This document shows positions 20,998-31,212 of a stretch of DNA of 64,000 bases, piece by piece (the first letter of the stretch is position 1; each line of letters starts with the position of its first letter). Under the pieces are notes generated by a model. The model saw nothing but the letters and a program-made list of their open reading frames with translations. It was not told the origin of the DNA and made no database searches. Made by a program: the position numbers and the translations under genes. The DNA lies in NCBI RefSeq assembly GCF_963678635.1, contig NC_087063.1:59466759-59530758 (forward strand), given 5' to 3'. This stretch comes from Symsagittifera roscoffensis (lineage: Eukaryota > Xenacoelomorpha > Acoela > Convolutidae).

Positions 20998-22857
20998 ATG
21001 GACAATTTCAACCTGGATGAATTGATGGAACTGGCAGAGGCATATGTAGGACCGATGATAGATGCGATCTATCGTCGGCTGATGGATCGAGACTTTGCTC
21101 TGGAGGACCCAGAGGTAGTCATGTTGCTGACCGCCCTGATCAACATCTTGGGGCATGACAACCGTGGGGACCGCCCCATGGAAGTCCTGTTGATGGCAGC
21201 ATATGGAGAGAGGGGAGTACTAGACCGCCCGAACATGAGAGTGATGAGGTGGAGAAACGGGGCTCTCTCGGGGAGTGACTTGGCGAATGAGCCTGGATTG
21301 GGAAGTTCTAGGACTTACCAACCAGGTGAAATGCCTATGCCCTCCAAGCCCAAACCTGGGCTGACGAGAATGCATCAGGAGATGAACAGCGAGGCTGCCT
21401 CGTCTGGTTCACCACTGAGAGCATCTGTGCCACCAAAGAGGGCGAAAGTAGAACAAAAGGTTCAGACGAACCAAACCATGCAAGATCTGGATGGGATGAA
21501 GGATGAAGTGGAAAGGACGAAAAGGGAGCTGGACGAGATGACCAAAACCATGCTCATTATGAAGGACGATCGGGACATGTGGAAAAGATTGTTCGAAGAC
21601 TGCAACAAAAAGCAGGGTCAAGAAATTGAGCGCTTGAGGCAGGACTACAAAGAGCGATCGGAACAGATGGCGTTGACAACGGCCGTGGAGAAAGTGATAC
21701 CTGCAAGGAGTATTCCTCGTGGGCAGTCCCCGATGGAGCTCTTGACGCCTCGAGAAATGAGTCAGACAACGGAGACACGGCTCCCGACAGCGACAGATCG
21801 AGTGACAATCCCGGATCCTAGTGACACCTTGGGTGACATCGTCGTGGAACAAAGGGTGAGGAAGCTGATAGAGACTGCTGGACGACTGGTCGCCAACAAG
21901 AATGCGCCAGGTTCCGGGGTGACTGCACCCTATGGAACGATCGACGACACGGGCAGAGTACCACTCTCCCAGACCGTGATCAGACAGGGGATAAGTGACG
22001 TGACGCCACTCATGGGGAGCTCGAAGGCCCCAGAGAGAAGAATACAGAAGATGCCAGCGAAGAAAGTGTCTCGTGTAATAGACGTACAAAAGAACAATCA
22101 ATTGAGATATAATTTTACGGAAGTTCCGGAGACAGATCCGAGAGCTTGCTTCAATCTAGCGACTTGCAACCCGGCAGTAAACCTACAGCAACCACCACTG
22201 GGGACATCACATCTGATACTGGGAGACAGCTTGGTCAGAGTACTATCGATTTTGAGGACCTCTTGGGTCACCACGGTGATGGCCTTCGGAGGCGCGACGA
22301 TATCCCAGTTATATCGAATGGTGGAACTAATGAATCCAGGGAGGATCCCCAATGTCATGATCCTGGTTGGAACGAATGACATCTCCAGAGGTTCGGATGA
22401 GCAGGAAGCACTATGGGAATCAATGGTGGTGTGCTTGTTTACTACCCTCTGGCAGAAATTCAATTGCGCGGTACTGACCGTTTGCACTGTGCCAATGAAC
22501 ACGAGGAGCTTGACAGCAGCAGGAAGAAGGCACAACGAAGGAGTCTTCAGGTGGAATAACATCTTGAGGAATCTCGCAAGTCGGAATGCCGGAAAAATGA
22601 TCCTCATGGACATCGAACATGAGTTGAGAGCTATGGATCAGGCCAGACTGACCACGGACGGCATCCACTTCGATAGTATCGAAGGACAGGCTTGGTTGAA
22701 TCGAGTCTTCCAAGAGCGGTTGGATGAACTAGAGGCGGAACTCTTTGACACAGGAGTGCTGAAGGAAGAAGGAACAACGAATGACGCGGTGATTACCACC
22801 TTTGTGCCTCCTAGCCTGGAAACACGTTTGGGGACGGTCCCGGCCGTCACGAACTAA
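20998..22857 (+). CDS. ORF3 N-terminal part: coiled coil plus SGNH/GDSL hydrolase, element A (catalytic residues present)
   Basis: An open frame of 619 codons from ATGGACAATTTC, the start also used in B. Residues 1-110 are a helical region (AIYRRLMDRDFALEDPEV) shared with B and D; about 160-225 is a coiled coil; 225-400 is Ser/Thr/Pro-rich linker. The SGNH hydrolase spans about 400-590: block I LILGDSLVRV (Ser411), block II AFGGATI (Gly431/432), block III VGTNDISRG (Asn460), block V TDGIHF (Asp554, His557). SGNH enzymes hydrolyse ester or acetyl groups with this Ser-Gly-Asn-His set; the substrate here is unknown. The frame ends at a TAA where B has TAC; in D it continues into the next module. 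No signal peptide or membrane segment is seen. Confidence 0.82.
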   Translation: MDNFNLDELMELAEAYVGPMIDAIYRRLMDRDFALEDPEVVMLLTALINILGHDNRGDRPMEVLLMAAYGERGVLDRPNMRVMRWRNGALSGSDLANEPGLGSSRTYQPGEMPMPSKPKPGLTRMHQEMNSEAASSGSPLRASVPPKRAKVEQKVQTNQTMQDLDGMKDEVERTKRELDEMTKTMLIMKDDRDMWKRLFEDCNKKQGQEIERLRQDYKERSEQMALTTAVEKVIPARSIPRGQSPMELLTPREMSQTTETRLPTATDRVTIPDPSDTLGDIVVEQRVRKLIETAGRLVANKNAPGSGVTAPYGTIDDTGRVPLSQTVIRQGISDVTPLMGSSKAPERRIQKMPAKKVSRVIDVQKNNQLRYNFTEVPETDPRACFNLATCNPAVNLQQPPLGTSHLILGDSLVRVLSILRTSWVTTVMAFGGATISQLYRMVELMNPGRIPNVMILVGTNDISRGSDEQEALWESMVVCLFTTLWQKFNCAVLTVCTVPMNTRSLTAAGRRHNEGVFRWNNILRNLASRNAGKMILMDIEHELRAMDQARLTTDGIHFDSIEGQAWLNRVFQERLDELEAELFDTGVLKEEGTTNDAVITTFVPPSLETRLGTVPAVTN

Positions 22858-24244
22858 AGAAAACAGAGCTCCAGCGAACCAGGTCAAAGGACAGACGTAC
22901 AGGATCGATTGGGAGAAACGCCGATGAGGAGGACCATCCATCCCAGGCGAAGAATAGGACCTGTCAACCCAATCGAAGAGACAGCCAGCACGTCTAGATC
23001 GGACACGAGATTGGAGACGACAAGTACCAGTCGAGAGGAGAGACGCCCTGGCCTTGGCTCGTTAATGTGGTCAAGGCCCATACCATCTCCCTGGCATGTA
23101 TAAAAAGATGAACTGATGAAGCTGGATCTCCAGAGGGTGAGCTTCATCGAAGAGGCAAGGAGGATGCTGAATGGAGCGACGCTATCCGTCAGCAGACTGT
23201 ACTCGATAACCGGCGTAGACTGGTTGATAGCCGCTAGCATAAATTTCAGCTCCACGACGGCCTTGAGATTTGCTGACCTAGAGGGAGTGCCCTCTAACAA
23301 CACAATGGGACCAGTGAATGCGAGACCATTGCAGGATGTGAGATTGAATCATGATGAGGGGAATCGGGAAGAGAGACCAGGAAGATTTCTGACGACGAGA
23401 GCGCCGATTGGACAACACGTGAAGATGTTCAGGCAGCTGACGACACCCCCTGGTCATGTGAAGGAAAGAATATACCCAAAACTAGTGGGTCCAGATGGTG
23501 ATGTCCAAAGATACGGCGGGTTGAAAGCGATAAAGAAAGATGAGACCATCTTCGCCGCCTATGACAAAGCAGAAATGAGGAAGGCCAAGATCATGATAGT
23601 AGCGAATTCAGAGTTCGTGTATACCTCCAAGTCTCTGTTTTGGCAGGACGTTATAATGTTGGCAGCGGTCGATCTTGACCTACTGCAATCGGTATCTCTG
23701 GCTATAGGGGTACAAAGGCAGACGGTTTCCTGGCATCAATGACCATCTACACAGTAGAGGTTTTCTGAGCAGACTCAGAGATCCTACAACGGCAGAGAAT
23801 GCTGCGTGGACAGCGATAAAAGATATCCTTGAGTCGATGGGTGAAGTGGTGGATGCGACGAAGGAGGGGTCGTTCACCAAAGTGACACCGAGAGTAGTAT
23901 TCGCGTTGTCTCCGGGGTATGCATATCTCCCGGATGGACTGAAATTCGTGTATGCAATTGTGACCCTGCTTTAGGAAAGAAAATATGATGTGATCATATC
24001 AGCCCCAAATCGCATGATAGAGATGGAGAACCTGAGGCCACTCAGGGCTGAACTACCTGCAGTGTGGTCAGATATCTCTAACGCGATGAGAGGATTCAAG
24101 GACCATGCGCTACACATGTTAGTGTTGGACGAGGTGCTGGGGTTGGAACTGTCCAATTTCAGTCGACAGCTCAAACTGAAACCGGGAATAGACGACGACC
24201 ATCGAGTGATCGCGGCGATGTCCAACGACTTATGGTTCTGAGCA
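22858..24244 (+). pseudogene. ORF3 second module: degenerate SGNH-like block, element A
   Basis: After a basic tail (RRTIHPRRRIGPVNP) the frame 23116-23742 gives MKLDLQRVSFIEEARRML, NTMGPVNARPL, GLKAIKKDETIFAAYDKAE and KIMIVANSEFVYTSKSLFW. A 23-base deletion relative to B (near 23732) removes the lead-in to the conserved GINDHLHSRGFL and shifts the frame. Further on are FALSPGYAYLPDGLKF, a private stop (TTTAGG at 23973), VIISAPNRMIEMENL and DDDHRVIAAMSNDLWF followed by TGA. The order of blocks imitates an SGNH fold (see findings). Broken in three or more places. Confidence 0.7.
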
Positions 24245-26689
24245 ATGGAAGTGACAGGTGAAAACACGAGAAGGAAAAATTCACTAGAGACGAGAACTCA
24301 TTTGGAGGCGATGGTTTTGAGAACCGAGCCGGAAGCCAACCAGTGGCTACACCTGAATCCTAGAGTAGCGGCATTGGGTGCAGATGCTTTTGAGCAAGGC
24401 CCTGTGATGATCGCAAAGATACATGCCTACTTGTTGAAGGAGGTGAACCTGGCGGAAAATGCCGGAGAAAAGACCGCTGAATTTGTGAACAGAATGTGTC
24501 TGATTACTCTGGAAACCTTCTGGACCCAGGAAGTGAAGGGACAGGAGGGCTTTGAACGGAGAGACAGCATGCTGGAAGGGTTGGGAGCCGGATGGACCGC
24601 GTCCTTCTTGGCAAAAGTCTACCCGAAAGTCTCGCATTACTTGATAAAAGAATTCCTCCCAGCAGTAGTGGAAGTGTCAATAGTGGAACTAATAGCCTTG
24701 TTCGTGACATTTGGAGCAGAGAGTTTCGTGAAAGGAGAGGTGGTGTATCTGTCAAGAACCAGGAGAGGGACGATGCGATCAAAATTGGTGATTGATAAGA
24801 TCAATGCGATGAAAATGAAGTTAGGCAGCAGAGTGATGCCGAGGAGAGTCGGAAAGACGAAGGTGGATTCGGAGATATCGATGAAAGCTGTTAACTCAGC
24901 GAAAAGGAAACGAGTCGAAGAGGTCATGGATTTGGGACAAGGTGATTATCAATTGCCCGGCACAGATAGAATGTTGACTGATATAGCGATGGTGCCACCC
25001 ATTCTCATGGCGGGAATAAAGTCAACAGGTTATAAATCCAAAAGGAGTGACCGCACTCTGACTGGAGCAACCTTAGAAATGGAAATACTCAGCCAATGTG
25101 GGGAGAGCACAATGAAAGACTTTAAGCCATCTCCCATGAATCACGGAAAGGGAAATGTCGCAGGACAACTAGTACCAGTAGAATACAACCGACTGACAGT
25201 ATCGGAGGCTGTGTCGATAGATCAACCTGCAGGTGGATACATGGAAATGTTGGAATACCGAAACTCGGCTAGAGGGTATGTGATAGCTCTGGAAGACGAG
25301 AGTGCCATTGAGGGTTATCTGGAGACAATGTTGCAAATCACCACCCTCAAGCAGAAGGCGTACGGGACTTTAGCGTCGTCTGAGATACAGGCAGAAACGA
25401 TTGAGCAGTTGGTGAGCCTTCCATGGAAAGCAGTGGTGTTACGGTACTTCGAAGAAGAGATGAGGACTGCGCCAAGAATACACGCTCTCATGGCAGTACC
25501 TTACGTAAGAACAGAGTTACAACTGAGGTTTGCCTGGTGCATGATGGGACTGAGTCGCGAAGAATATGATTCAGAAGAAAGGAAGAGGTCAAAAGAAAAG
25601 AAGGTTTTCCTTATGACGAACCTGAGGGATCTGATAGTACAAGAGGGAGCAGCAGTAGCGTGTGCGAAGCGGAGAGACGCTCTCTGTTTCATTCGATTCA
25701 TGATGGAGCAGATTTCAGTACCTGCATTGAACACTGTCAAGATGCTGAGGGAGGGCGATGAGCGAGCGAAAGCCTTACTCTTGCTAGCACTGCTGGATAT
25801 GCAGCAAAGTAAACCGAGGAGGGTGAAAATGAAAGAACCCGAGGAGTTAGAGCCCATGAGAAAGATAGACGAAATCAGGAGATTCTCAAACAAGGAGCTA
25901 AGACTCACTAAAGGATCTATGGGGGCACTGCCGAAATCCGGACCGATCAAGAAGAAGTCGTACAGCTACGTATCCGGAATCATAGGGATAGCGTACAACC
26001 CTTTCCTGAGTGAAGACATACGCGATTGCTTCTTCGATTACGAGCAGGCAGTGTTACTAAGATTCTGGACGTCGAGAATTGTAACAATTAGGAGCGCTAA
26101 TAATCCACAGACGAAATTGGGACTGGTCTTGGAAGAAGAGTTGACTGCACCTTCCGTACCAAAAACCGACAAAAGAGTGGAGTTTGGGTTGGGATTCTCA
26201 GATGAGTTACTGCGAACGAGCTTGATGGCAGTGTGGGAATTGATGAGGCCATCATGGTGTCCTAGTCCCAACGCTGACTCGATATTACGAGCGACACAAG
26301 ACGTGCAGAGGGAGCTGAATGCAGACTGTTACCTGCGTGACCTTAACATCATATATAATGTGATGATAACGGCCTCTAGGAACAACGGTGAAGATAAAGT
26401 GGAGTTGCCTGGCTGGGGACCAGAAGACTGGGTCAAACCTGGTAGCTGTCTGGCGGAAGTCTGTGGACTGGAGGGTCACGTTTGTGGAAGTCTGGACTGT
26501 GTGAAGACCCTAGAGAGACAACACAAGCAATTGACGATATTGTTTGGGAATGTCGTGATGAAAGCAAGAACGGAAACGGAACTGATCGCAGATTGCCATG
26601 GAGGAACCGAGGTGAATCTAGTGACTGCACTAGGATTCTACAGCATGTTTAGTTCTTTAGAGTCACTAATAAATCTGCCATCAGTGTAG
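24245..26689 (+). pseudogene. ORF3 central region, element A, with 1.83-kb internal deletion
   Basis: An open frame of 814 codons, but not a normal protein: at 24738 the sequence jumps from AESFVKG directly to EVVYLSRTRRG, whereas B has about 1.83 kb between these points (47279-49108). Both edges share AAAGGA, so the deletion is microhomology-mediated and happens to be in frame. The remainder is co-linear with B and D: VRTELQLRFAWCMMGLSREEY, KIDEIRRFSNKELRL, YSYVSGIIGIAYNPFLSED, and a Cys/His cluster KPGSCLAEVCGLEGHVCG followed by LDC (26440-26502). Mostly helical by composition. No family recognised. Confidence 0.7.
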
Positions 26690-27974
26690 AAGTATTCCCA
26701 GGAGTTCTGCAAACCGAGCAGAAACACATAGGAAAATGGAGGGAAGCGATCGAGGCAGAAATGAACATCAGACACAGTGAAACTTATTGTAGACCATCAG
26801 GAGCACGATATTTGGTGGGCTCGACGTTGGCTCCAATGTGCAAGAGCAGATACCCGGTACATTTCGTAGCTGTGGATGTAAAGAGTACGAGAACGATCGT
26901 GGATCAAGCCTTCTCAGTGCCAAAGTGTGTGAGAATAACGAGAATGTCCGAGAAATCTTACGAGTTGCTATGATAGATGTTCTCAGCAGTTCCAGAGAGA
27001 ACCAAGGAGGAGTTGGAATTGATACTGGGAAAGAAGTTCATGGGATACGTGAGCGGGAACTTCAGTGACTTTGAGAGACAGAAACAGAGAGGATCAACTG
27101 TTACAATTTACAATACATTAGACGAGAATGACGAAGTCCACCGAGTGATGATGGAAGTGGAACCATTACTGGAAGCTTCGGGAAAACGTAATTGGAGGAG
27201 CATCATGTTGACACATGACGATTTCCCTGCCACTGCTTGCTGCAGACCTGGTGGTATCCCAATCATAGTAATATGGTGTTGATCTGGGACTCTGGAGAGC
27301 TGCTCTCCATGGGTTTACCAGACTCATCGCAGCCCGTAACAATAGTGATAGTGGGAGTTATGATGGCGATACGATGGCTGGAAGCTCATGTGAAAGAAAA
27401 CAGTAGACAGGAGGCACCAACGAGAGAACAGTTGCGGAAATTGGATTGTCTGAAAGATTTAGATCTTTTTGAGACAATGTGCAAGATTCTAAACATTCCG
27501 ATGGAAGTGAAGAAGATATGGGCAAGAAAACGATCGATGCCATGGTTCAGAGCTAACGTGACTGCATGGTTGTACGAATATGCTAAGAAGCATATGTCGA
27601 AGCACGGCAGAGTGTACAGTGAATGTCAGCTGGACATTGGAGCAGGAGCTTTTAAGCGAGCTCTCGTGACTCAGCGGAATGCAGTGACCACCGCTGTGAA
27701 AAGAATTTCCAGGACAAGTGAACGTAGTGGAAAGGAGAAGGCAGAGATGTTGAAGGAAGATTTGGAGAGAAATATGACGTTGTGTCTCCGCAACAGCTTC
27801 TGCAGGAATAGAGAATCTAACTTGGATCCCCTACCTTATTGCAAACAGAGGGTAGAAGAGCAGAAGTGTTGGAGGACTGCTTCCAACAGCGGCAGAATAG
27901 CTAATGATGTGTTGCAAGACACAGAAACCGAAAGTGCTGAGTCAGTATCACGGGAGGAAGAGATGGAACTTTGA
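26690..27974 (+). pseudogene. ORF3 C-terminal module, element A
   Basis: Frames 26761-26973, 26977-27282 and 27237-27974 are one module in B and D: RPSGARYLVGSTLAPMC, QAFSVPKCVRITRMS, LEPLLEASGKRN-like block, WYPNHSN, a Leu/Ile-rich helix (TIVIVGVMMAIRWLEAHV), MPWFRANVTAWLYEYAKKHM, and a Lys/Glu-rich tail ending EEEMEL at 27974. One TGA (26971) and frame changes near 27230 break it. The hydrophobic stretch VIVGVMMAIRWLE is short and amphipathic and probably not a membrane segment. Function unknown. Confidence 0.65.
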
Positions 27975-28795
27975 CGAATGGCCGAAAAACGAGATGCAAA
28001 AAGAGACGAAATTAGAGGAATTTAGAAGTTTTAGAACTTCTAAACGACGAAAAAAGAAGAAAACAAAGGAGTGATGAAGAAAAATTAAAACTCAGAATTG
28101 ATTTAAGCGTGTGAAAAAACTCAAGTGAGAAACTAAGCAACCAAGTTGTAATTGAAAACTGAAACATTTAGTTGAGTTTTGAAATTGTTGCATTTATAAA
28201 TTTGCATTTTGATTTTAGGTAAGTGGCTTTAGAGACACTTACTTACTATTTATTTAGAAAGGCTTGAGTGAAAGAGTATATTTAAATATTCCAGCCTGCA
28301 TGACTGTTTTTAATCAGCTAGGAGAACTGATCACTTTGTGGTGACATGAAAGGCTTGGGTAATCTCTCGAAGAGAGAGATTGTTTCATTGTTCTTTCTAA
28401 CCACAGAGTTTCTTAGTTTTAATATTCAGGACAATAACAAGCAAGATTTCCGAAGGGAAGAAGCATAGTAGGATAATTTTAGCTTGTTGGTTGGCAGGAC
28501 TGTCCTGCAAACCAACACCTTTGAAATCTAGGAGAAAAAATTTTAATCAGGACATTGACATTGGAAGTCGCAAAATATGTTTTTATCTTAGGTCATATCG
28601 TCAATGTACAGATTAATGAACGAATTTGAAGGCTATAGTGATGTAGTATGATGCCATTTATATTCTGCAGTGAGTCGATATGACGTGAATAAAAGTAATT
28701 TCGTGCATTTTGTAAAGTCTGTACGATGACACTGTATCTATTTTACGAACATCGCGAGATTCAATGAGGACATTGACCGGACTGTCCGGGGAGTA
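27975..28795 (+). other. 3' untranslated region of element A with conserved hairpins and polypurine tract
   Basis: No coding frame. Three stem-loops stand out: TTTAGAAGTT-TTAG-AACTTCTAAA (28021-28044, perfect 10-bp stem, also in B at 52356-52379), AATCTCTC-GAAGA-GAGAGATT (28361-28381) and a long near-palindrome around GCAGGACTGTCCTGC (28485-28517, kept in B at 52821-52853). The region ends with the polypurine tract. Conservation in both family-1 copies may reflect common descent only. Confidence 0.7.
28783..28795 (+). promoter_or_regulatory. Polypurine tract of element A
   Basis: TGTCCGGGGAGTA sits directly against the 3' LTR start TGTGACATTC. The same sequence precedes the 3' LTR of B (53119-53131), and GTCCGGGGAGTA precedes that of D (complement at 55010-55021), so both families share it. 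It would prime plus-strand DNA synthesis. It is short and carries CC near its 5' end. Confidence 0.8.
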
Positions 28796-29710
28796 TGTGA
28801 CATTCGACCAGAATGGACCAAAATGCAGATTCAGCATATTCAAGTTTTTAGTAGCGAACCTTCCGAATTGGCGATTTTGAAGGAATAAGAGCGTTATTGG
28901 AACGATTAGTCAAACGGTGAAGGTCAAGATATTCTGGTATTTTGAAATTTTAAAAATTCGAAGTATGACGTCATTTTTCTGAGAAACGTCAGAAATAACC
29001 ATTTTGGCAGAAAACCGGAAGAAAAACCCAGCAACATTAGTTGCGATAGCGTGAACAACGAAAATTGTGATTGAGAAACAACAACAAATTGCAGAAGTAG
29101 CAGAGACCGCTCCGTGTTGCAACTATTGTGTCGCTACAATAGTTGCTAGGCCGTTGCAAACAACGGTGAAGGGTGGAAAACCAGCCTTCCGGAAGGAGAA
29201 TAAAGGCCTTATATCCCCGGATTCAGGAATCCGGAGGGGTCTCGGGACTGGAACTTTTATTAACTTAAATAAACTTTTAGCTTCCCTGTTATGTCCTGAG
29301 TTGAATTTAATTAACATCTGAAATAATTTTGCTAGGATGAGAAGCTAGGAGTTGGGGGAAAGGGTTGATCCATCTTCGATGGAGATGATGATTTTATCTC
29401 CTGAACAAAAACAATAAAAATTCAGTAAGTAGTAGTAGCCCTGTTTTTAGGAGTGACCTCGTAGTCTGGGGATGCTGAGACCCAGCCATGAGCTCACTAT
29501 TTCTGCATGTAATTAAGTTAATTTGAGTGTTTTGACCAAAGCCGAAAGCAGTAACGTTTTTGTCGACCCGATGTTAGAAAGACCACCGAAAGTACTGGCT
29601 TTTGCAGAGACGGTGAAAAGCATGTAGAGCAGCTGTGTTCAGACGCTAGCCAGTCGTTTTAGAACCTAGCTTGATTTTCCGTCGATATGTATATCCGGGC
29701 GAATGTTACA
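28796..29710 (+). repeat. 3' LTR of element A (915 bp)
   Basis: Starts TGTGACATTCGACCAGAATG and ends GGGCGAATGTTACA. Matches 8190-8986 except for the block missing there. AATAAA at 29413-29418; the TATA box is changed to TTAAATAAAC. The right flank is a LINE fragment. Confidence 0.93.
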
Positions 29711-30291
29711 TCTAATTATTTGCAAAATCTCAAGAAACGACTTAAGGAGATTAGAAAGGTTCCAAAAGAAAGTCCTAAAATGGATCACGGGAAACGATTC
29801 TGACTATACAGAGCAGCTGAGATTGTTAAACATCTTGCCAATGGCGTTGTTTCTCCAGCTGAACAATTTACTGATGATGGCGAAATTCATGCATGAAGAA
29901 AACGATCACATTAAGCTCCCGGCAAAAATTGAAATTCCAGGGAGAACGAAAGAAATTTTCAACCTAAACAAGACCAGAAATGAAAAAGCTAGAAGAGAGT
30001 ATACATTCAGGACGTGCTGTCTAATAAACCGACTAAATCAGAAACTTGAATTTCGAGAAAGGCGAGGCTTGCTTAAAGCGAAGATTGATACAGATGATGT
30101 GGAAGTTCTTCGGCGATCAGTTCTCAGAACTTAACAAGTGCACATGGGTCCTTTTCTGTGACTGCAACATGTGCCCAAATAACTGGACAAGTTTTTGAGA
30201 ACTTTGGGGATATCATCCCCTCAGTATTCTTTTGAAAATTCACAACAACAACAATGATTATAGGGCTGATGTTTTTTAAGCTCATGTATGA
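29711..30291 (+). pseudogene. 3' end of a non-LTR retrotransposon (LINE) reverse transcriptase
   Basis: From 29711 the frame has the typical end of a LINE RT: RRLERFQKKVLKWITGNDSD, YTEQLRLLNILPM, then a region rich in Arg/Asn (NLNKTRNEKARREYTF, INRLNQKLEF). A one-base shift near 30115 is followed by a short Cys-rich tail CTWVLFCDCNMC to a stop at about 30199, as in many animal LINEs. A 3' tail of about 90 bp with a CAA run precedes element B. The fragment is truncated on the left by element A. Confidence 0.8.
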
Positions 30292-31212
30292 TGTGACATT
30301 CGACCAGAATGGATCAAAATGCAGATTCAGCATATTCGAAATTTTAGCAGTGAACCTTCCGAATTGGCGATTTTGAAGGAATAAGAGCGTTATTAGAACG
30401 ATTGGCCAAACGGTGAGGGCTAGAATATTCTGGTATTTTGAAATTTTAAAAATTCGAATTATGACGTCAATTTTCAGAGAAACGTCAGAAACGGCCATTT
30501 TGAGAAAAGGTCGAAGAAAGACACAACCACGATAGTTGCGACGACGACATCAACGAGAAAATTGAGAATCCGAATCAGAGAAAAGCAGAAGTAGCAGAGA
30601 CCGCTCCAAGTTGCAACTATTGTGTCGCTACAATAGTTGCAAGGCAGTTGCTAACAACAGTGAGGGGTGGAAACCAGCCTTCCGGGTTACAGAGAAACCA
30701 AGCTTAACGTGCTTGATTCAGTGGATTCGAGAATCCGGAGGGGTTTCGGGACTGAAACTTTTATCATCTTATATAAACTTTTAGCTTCCCTGTCATGTCC
30801 TGATTTGAATTTAATTAACATCTGAATTCATTTTGGTAAGGATGAGAAGCTAGGAGTTGGGGGAAAGGGTTGATCCATCTTCGATGGAGATGATGATTTT
30901 ATCTCCTGAACAAAAACAATAAAAATTCAAAAAGTAGTAGTAGCCCTGTTTTTAGGAGTGACCTCGTGGTCTGGGCATGCTGAGACCCAGCCATGAGCTC
31001 ACTATTTCTGCATGTAATTAAGTTAATTTGAGTGTTTTGACCGAAGCCGAAAGCAGTAACGTTTTTGTCGACCCGATGTTAGAAAGACCACCGAAAGTAC
31101 TGGCTTGGTAGAGATGGTTAAAAACATGTAAAGATCTGTTTAGATGTTAGCCAGTCGTCTTATGACTTAGTTTTATTTTCCGTCGATGTGTATCTTCCGG
31201 GCGAATGTTACA
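30292..31212 (+). repeat. 5' LTR of element B (921 bp)
   Basis: Starts TGTGACATTC, ends GAATGTTACA. U3 holds the B-type segment CCTTCCGGGTTACAGAGAAA with CTTAACGTGCTTGATTCAG, absent from A. TATA box TTATATAAAC at 30769-30778, AATAAA at 30918-30923, hairpin-derived motif GAATCCGGAGGGG at about 30731-30743. Confidence 0.93.

Larger units (their letters stand above)
8190..29710 (+). mobile_element. Element A: complete-length, mutated family-1 giant Ty3/gypsy-like retrotransposon (21.5 kb)
   Basis: Bounded by direct repeats 8190-8986 and 28796-29710 that start TGTGACATTC and end GAATGTTACA. A polypurine tract precedes the 3' LTR. Internal order: leader, gag, protease, RT, RNase H, linker, integrase, macro-like domain, ORF3 with an SGNH hydrolase. 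At 21.5 kb it is several times longer than standard Ty3/gypsy elements (about 5-9 kb). It is defective: large deletions in gag, integrase and ORF3 and many stops relative to element B. The flanking 5 bp (TCCAT left, TCTAA right) are not a target-site duplication. Confidence 0.93.

Noticed and set aside
24245-26689. 814-codon frame of element A as a natural intact gene
   Set aside because: It is an accidental in-frame fusion across a 1.83-kb deletion with AAAGGA at both edges; B and D show the true layout.
29703-29710. ATG at 29703 as start of the LINE frame
   Set aside because: This ATG belongs to the end of the element A LTR; the LINE sequence starts at 29711 and is a truncated fragment.
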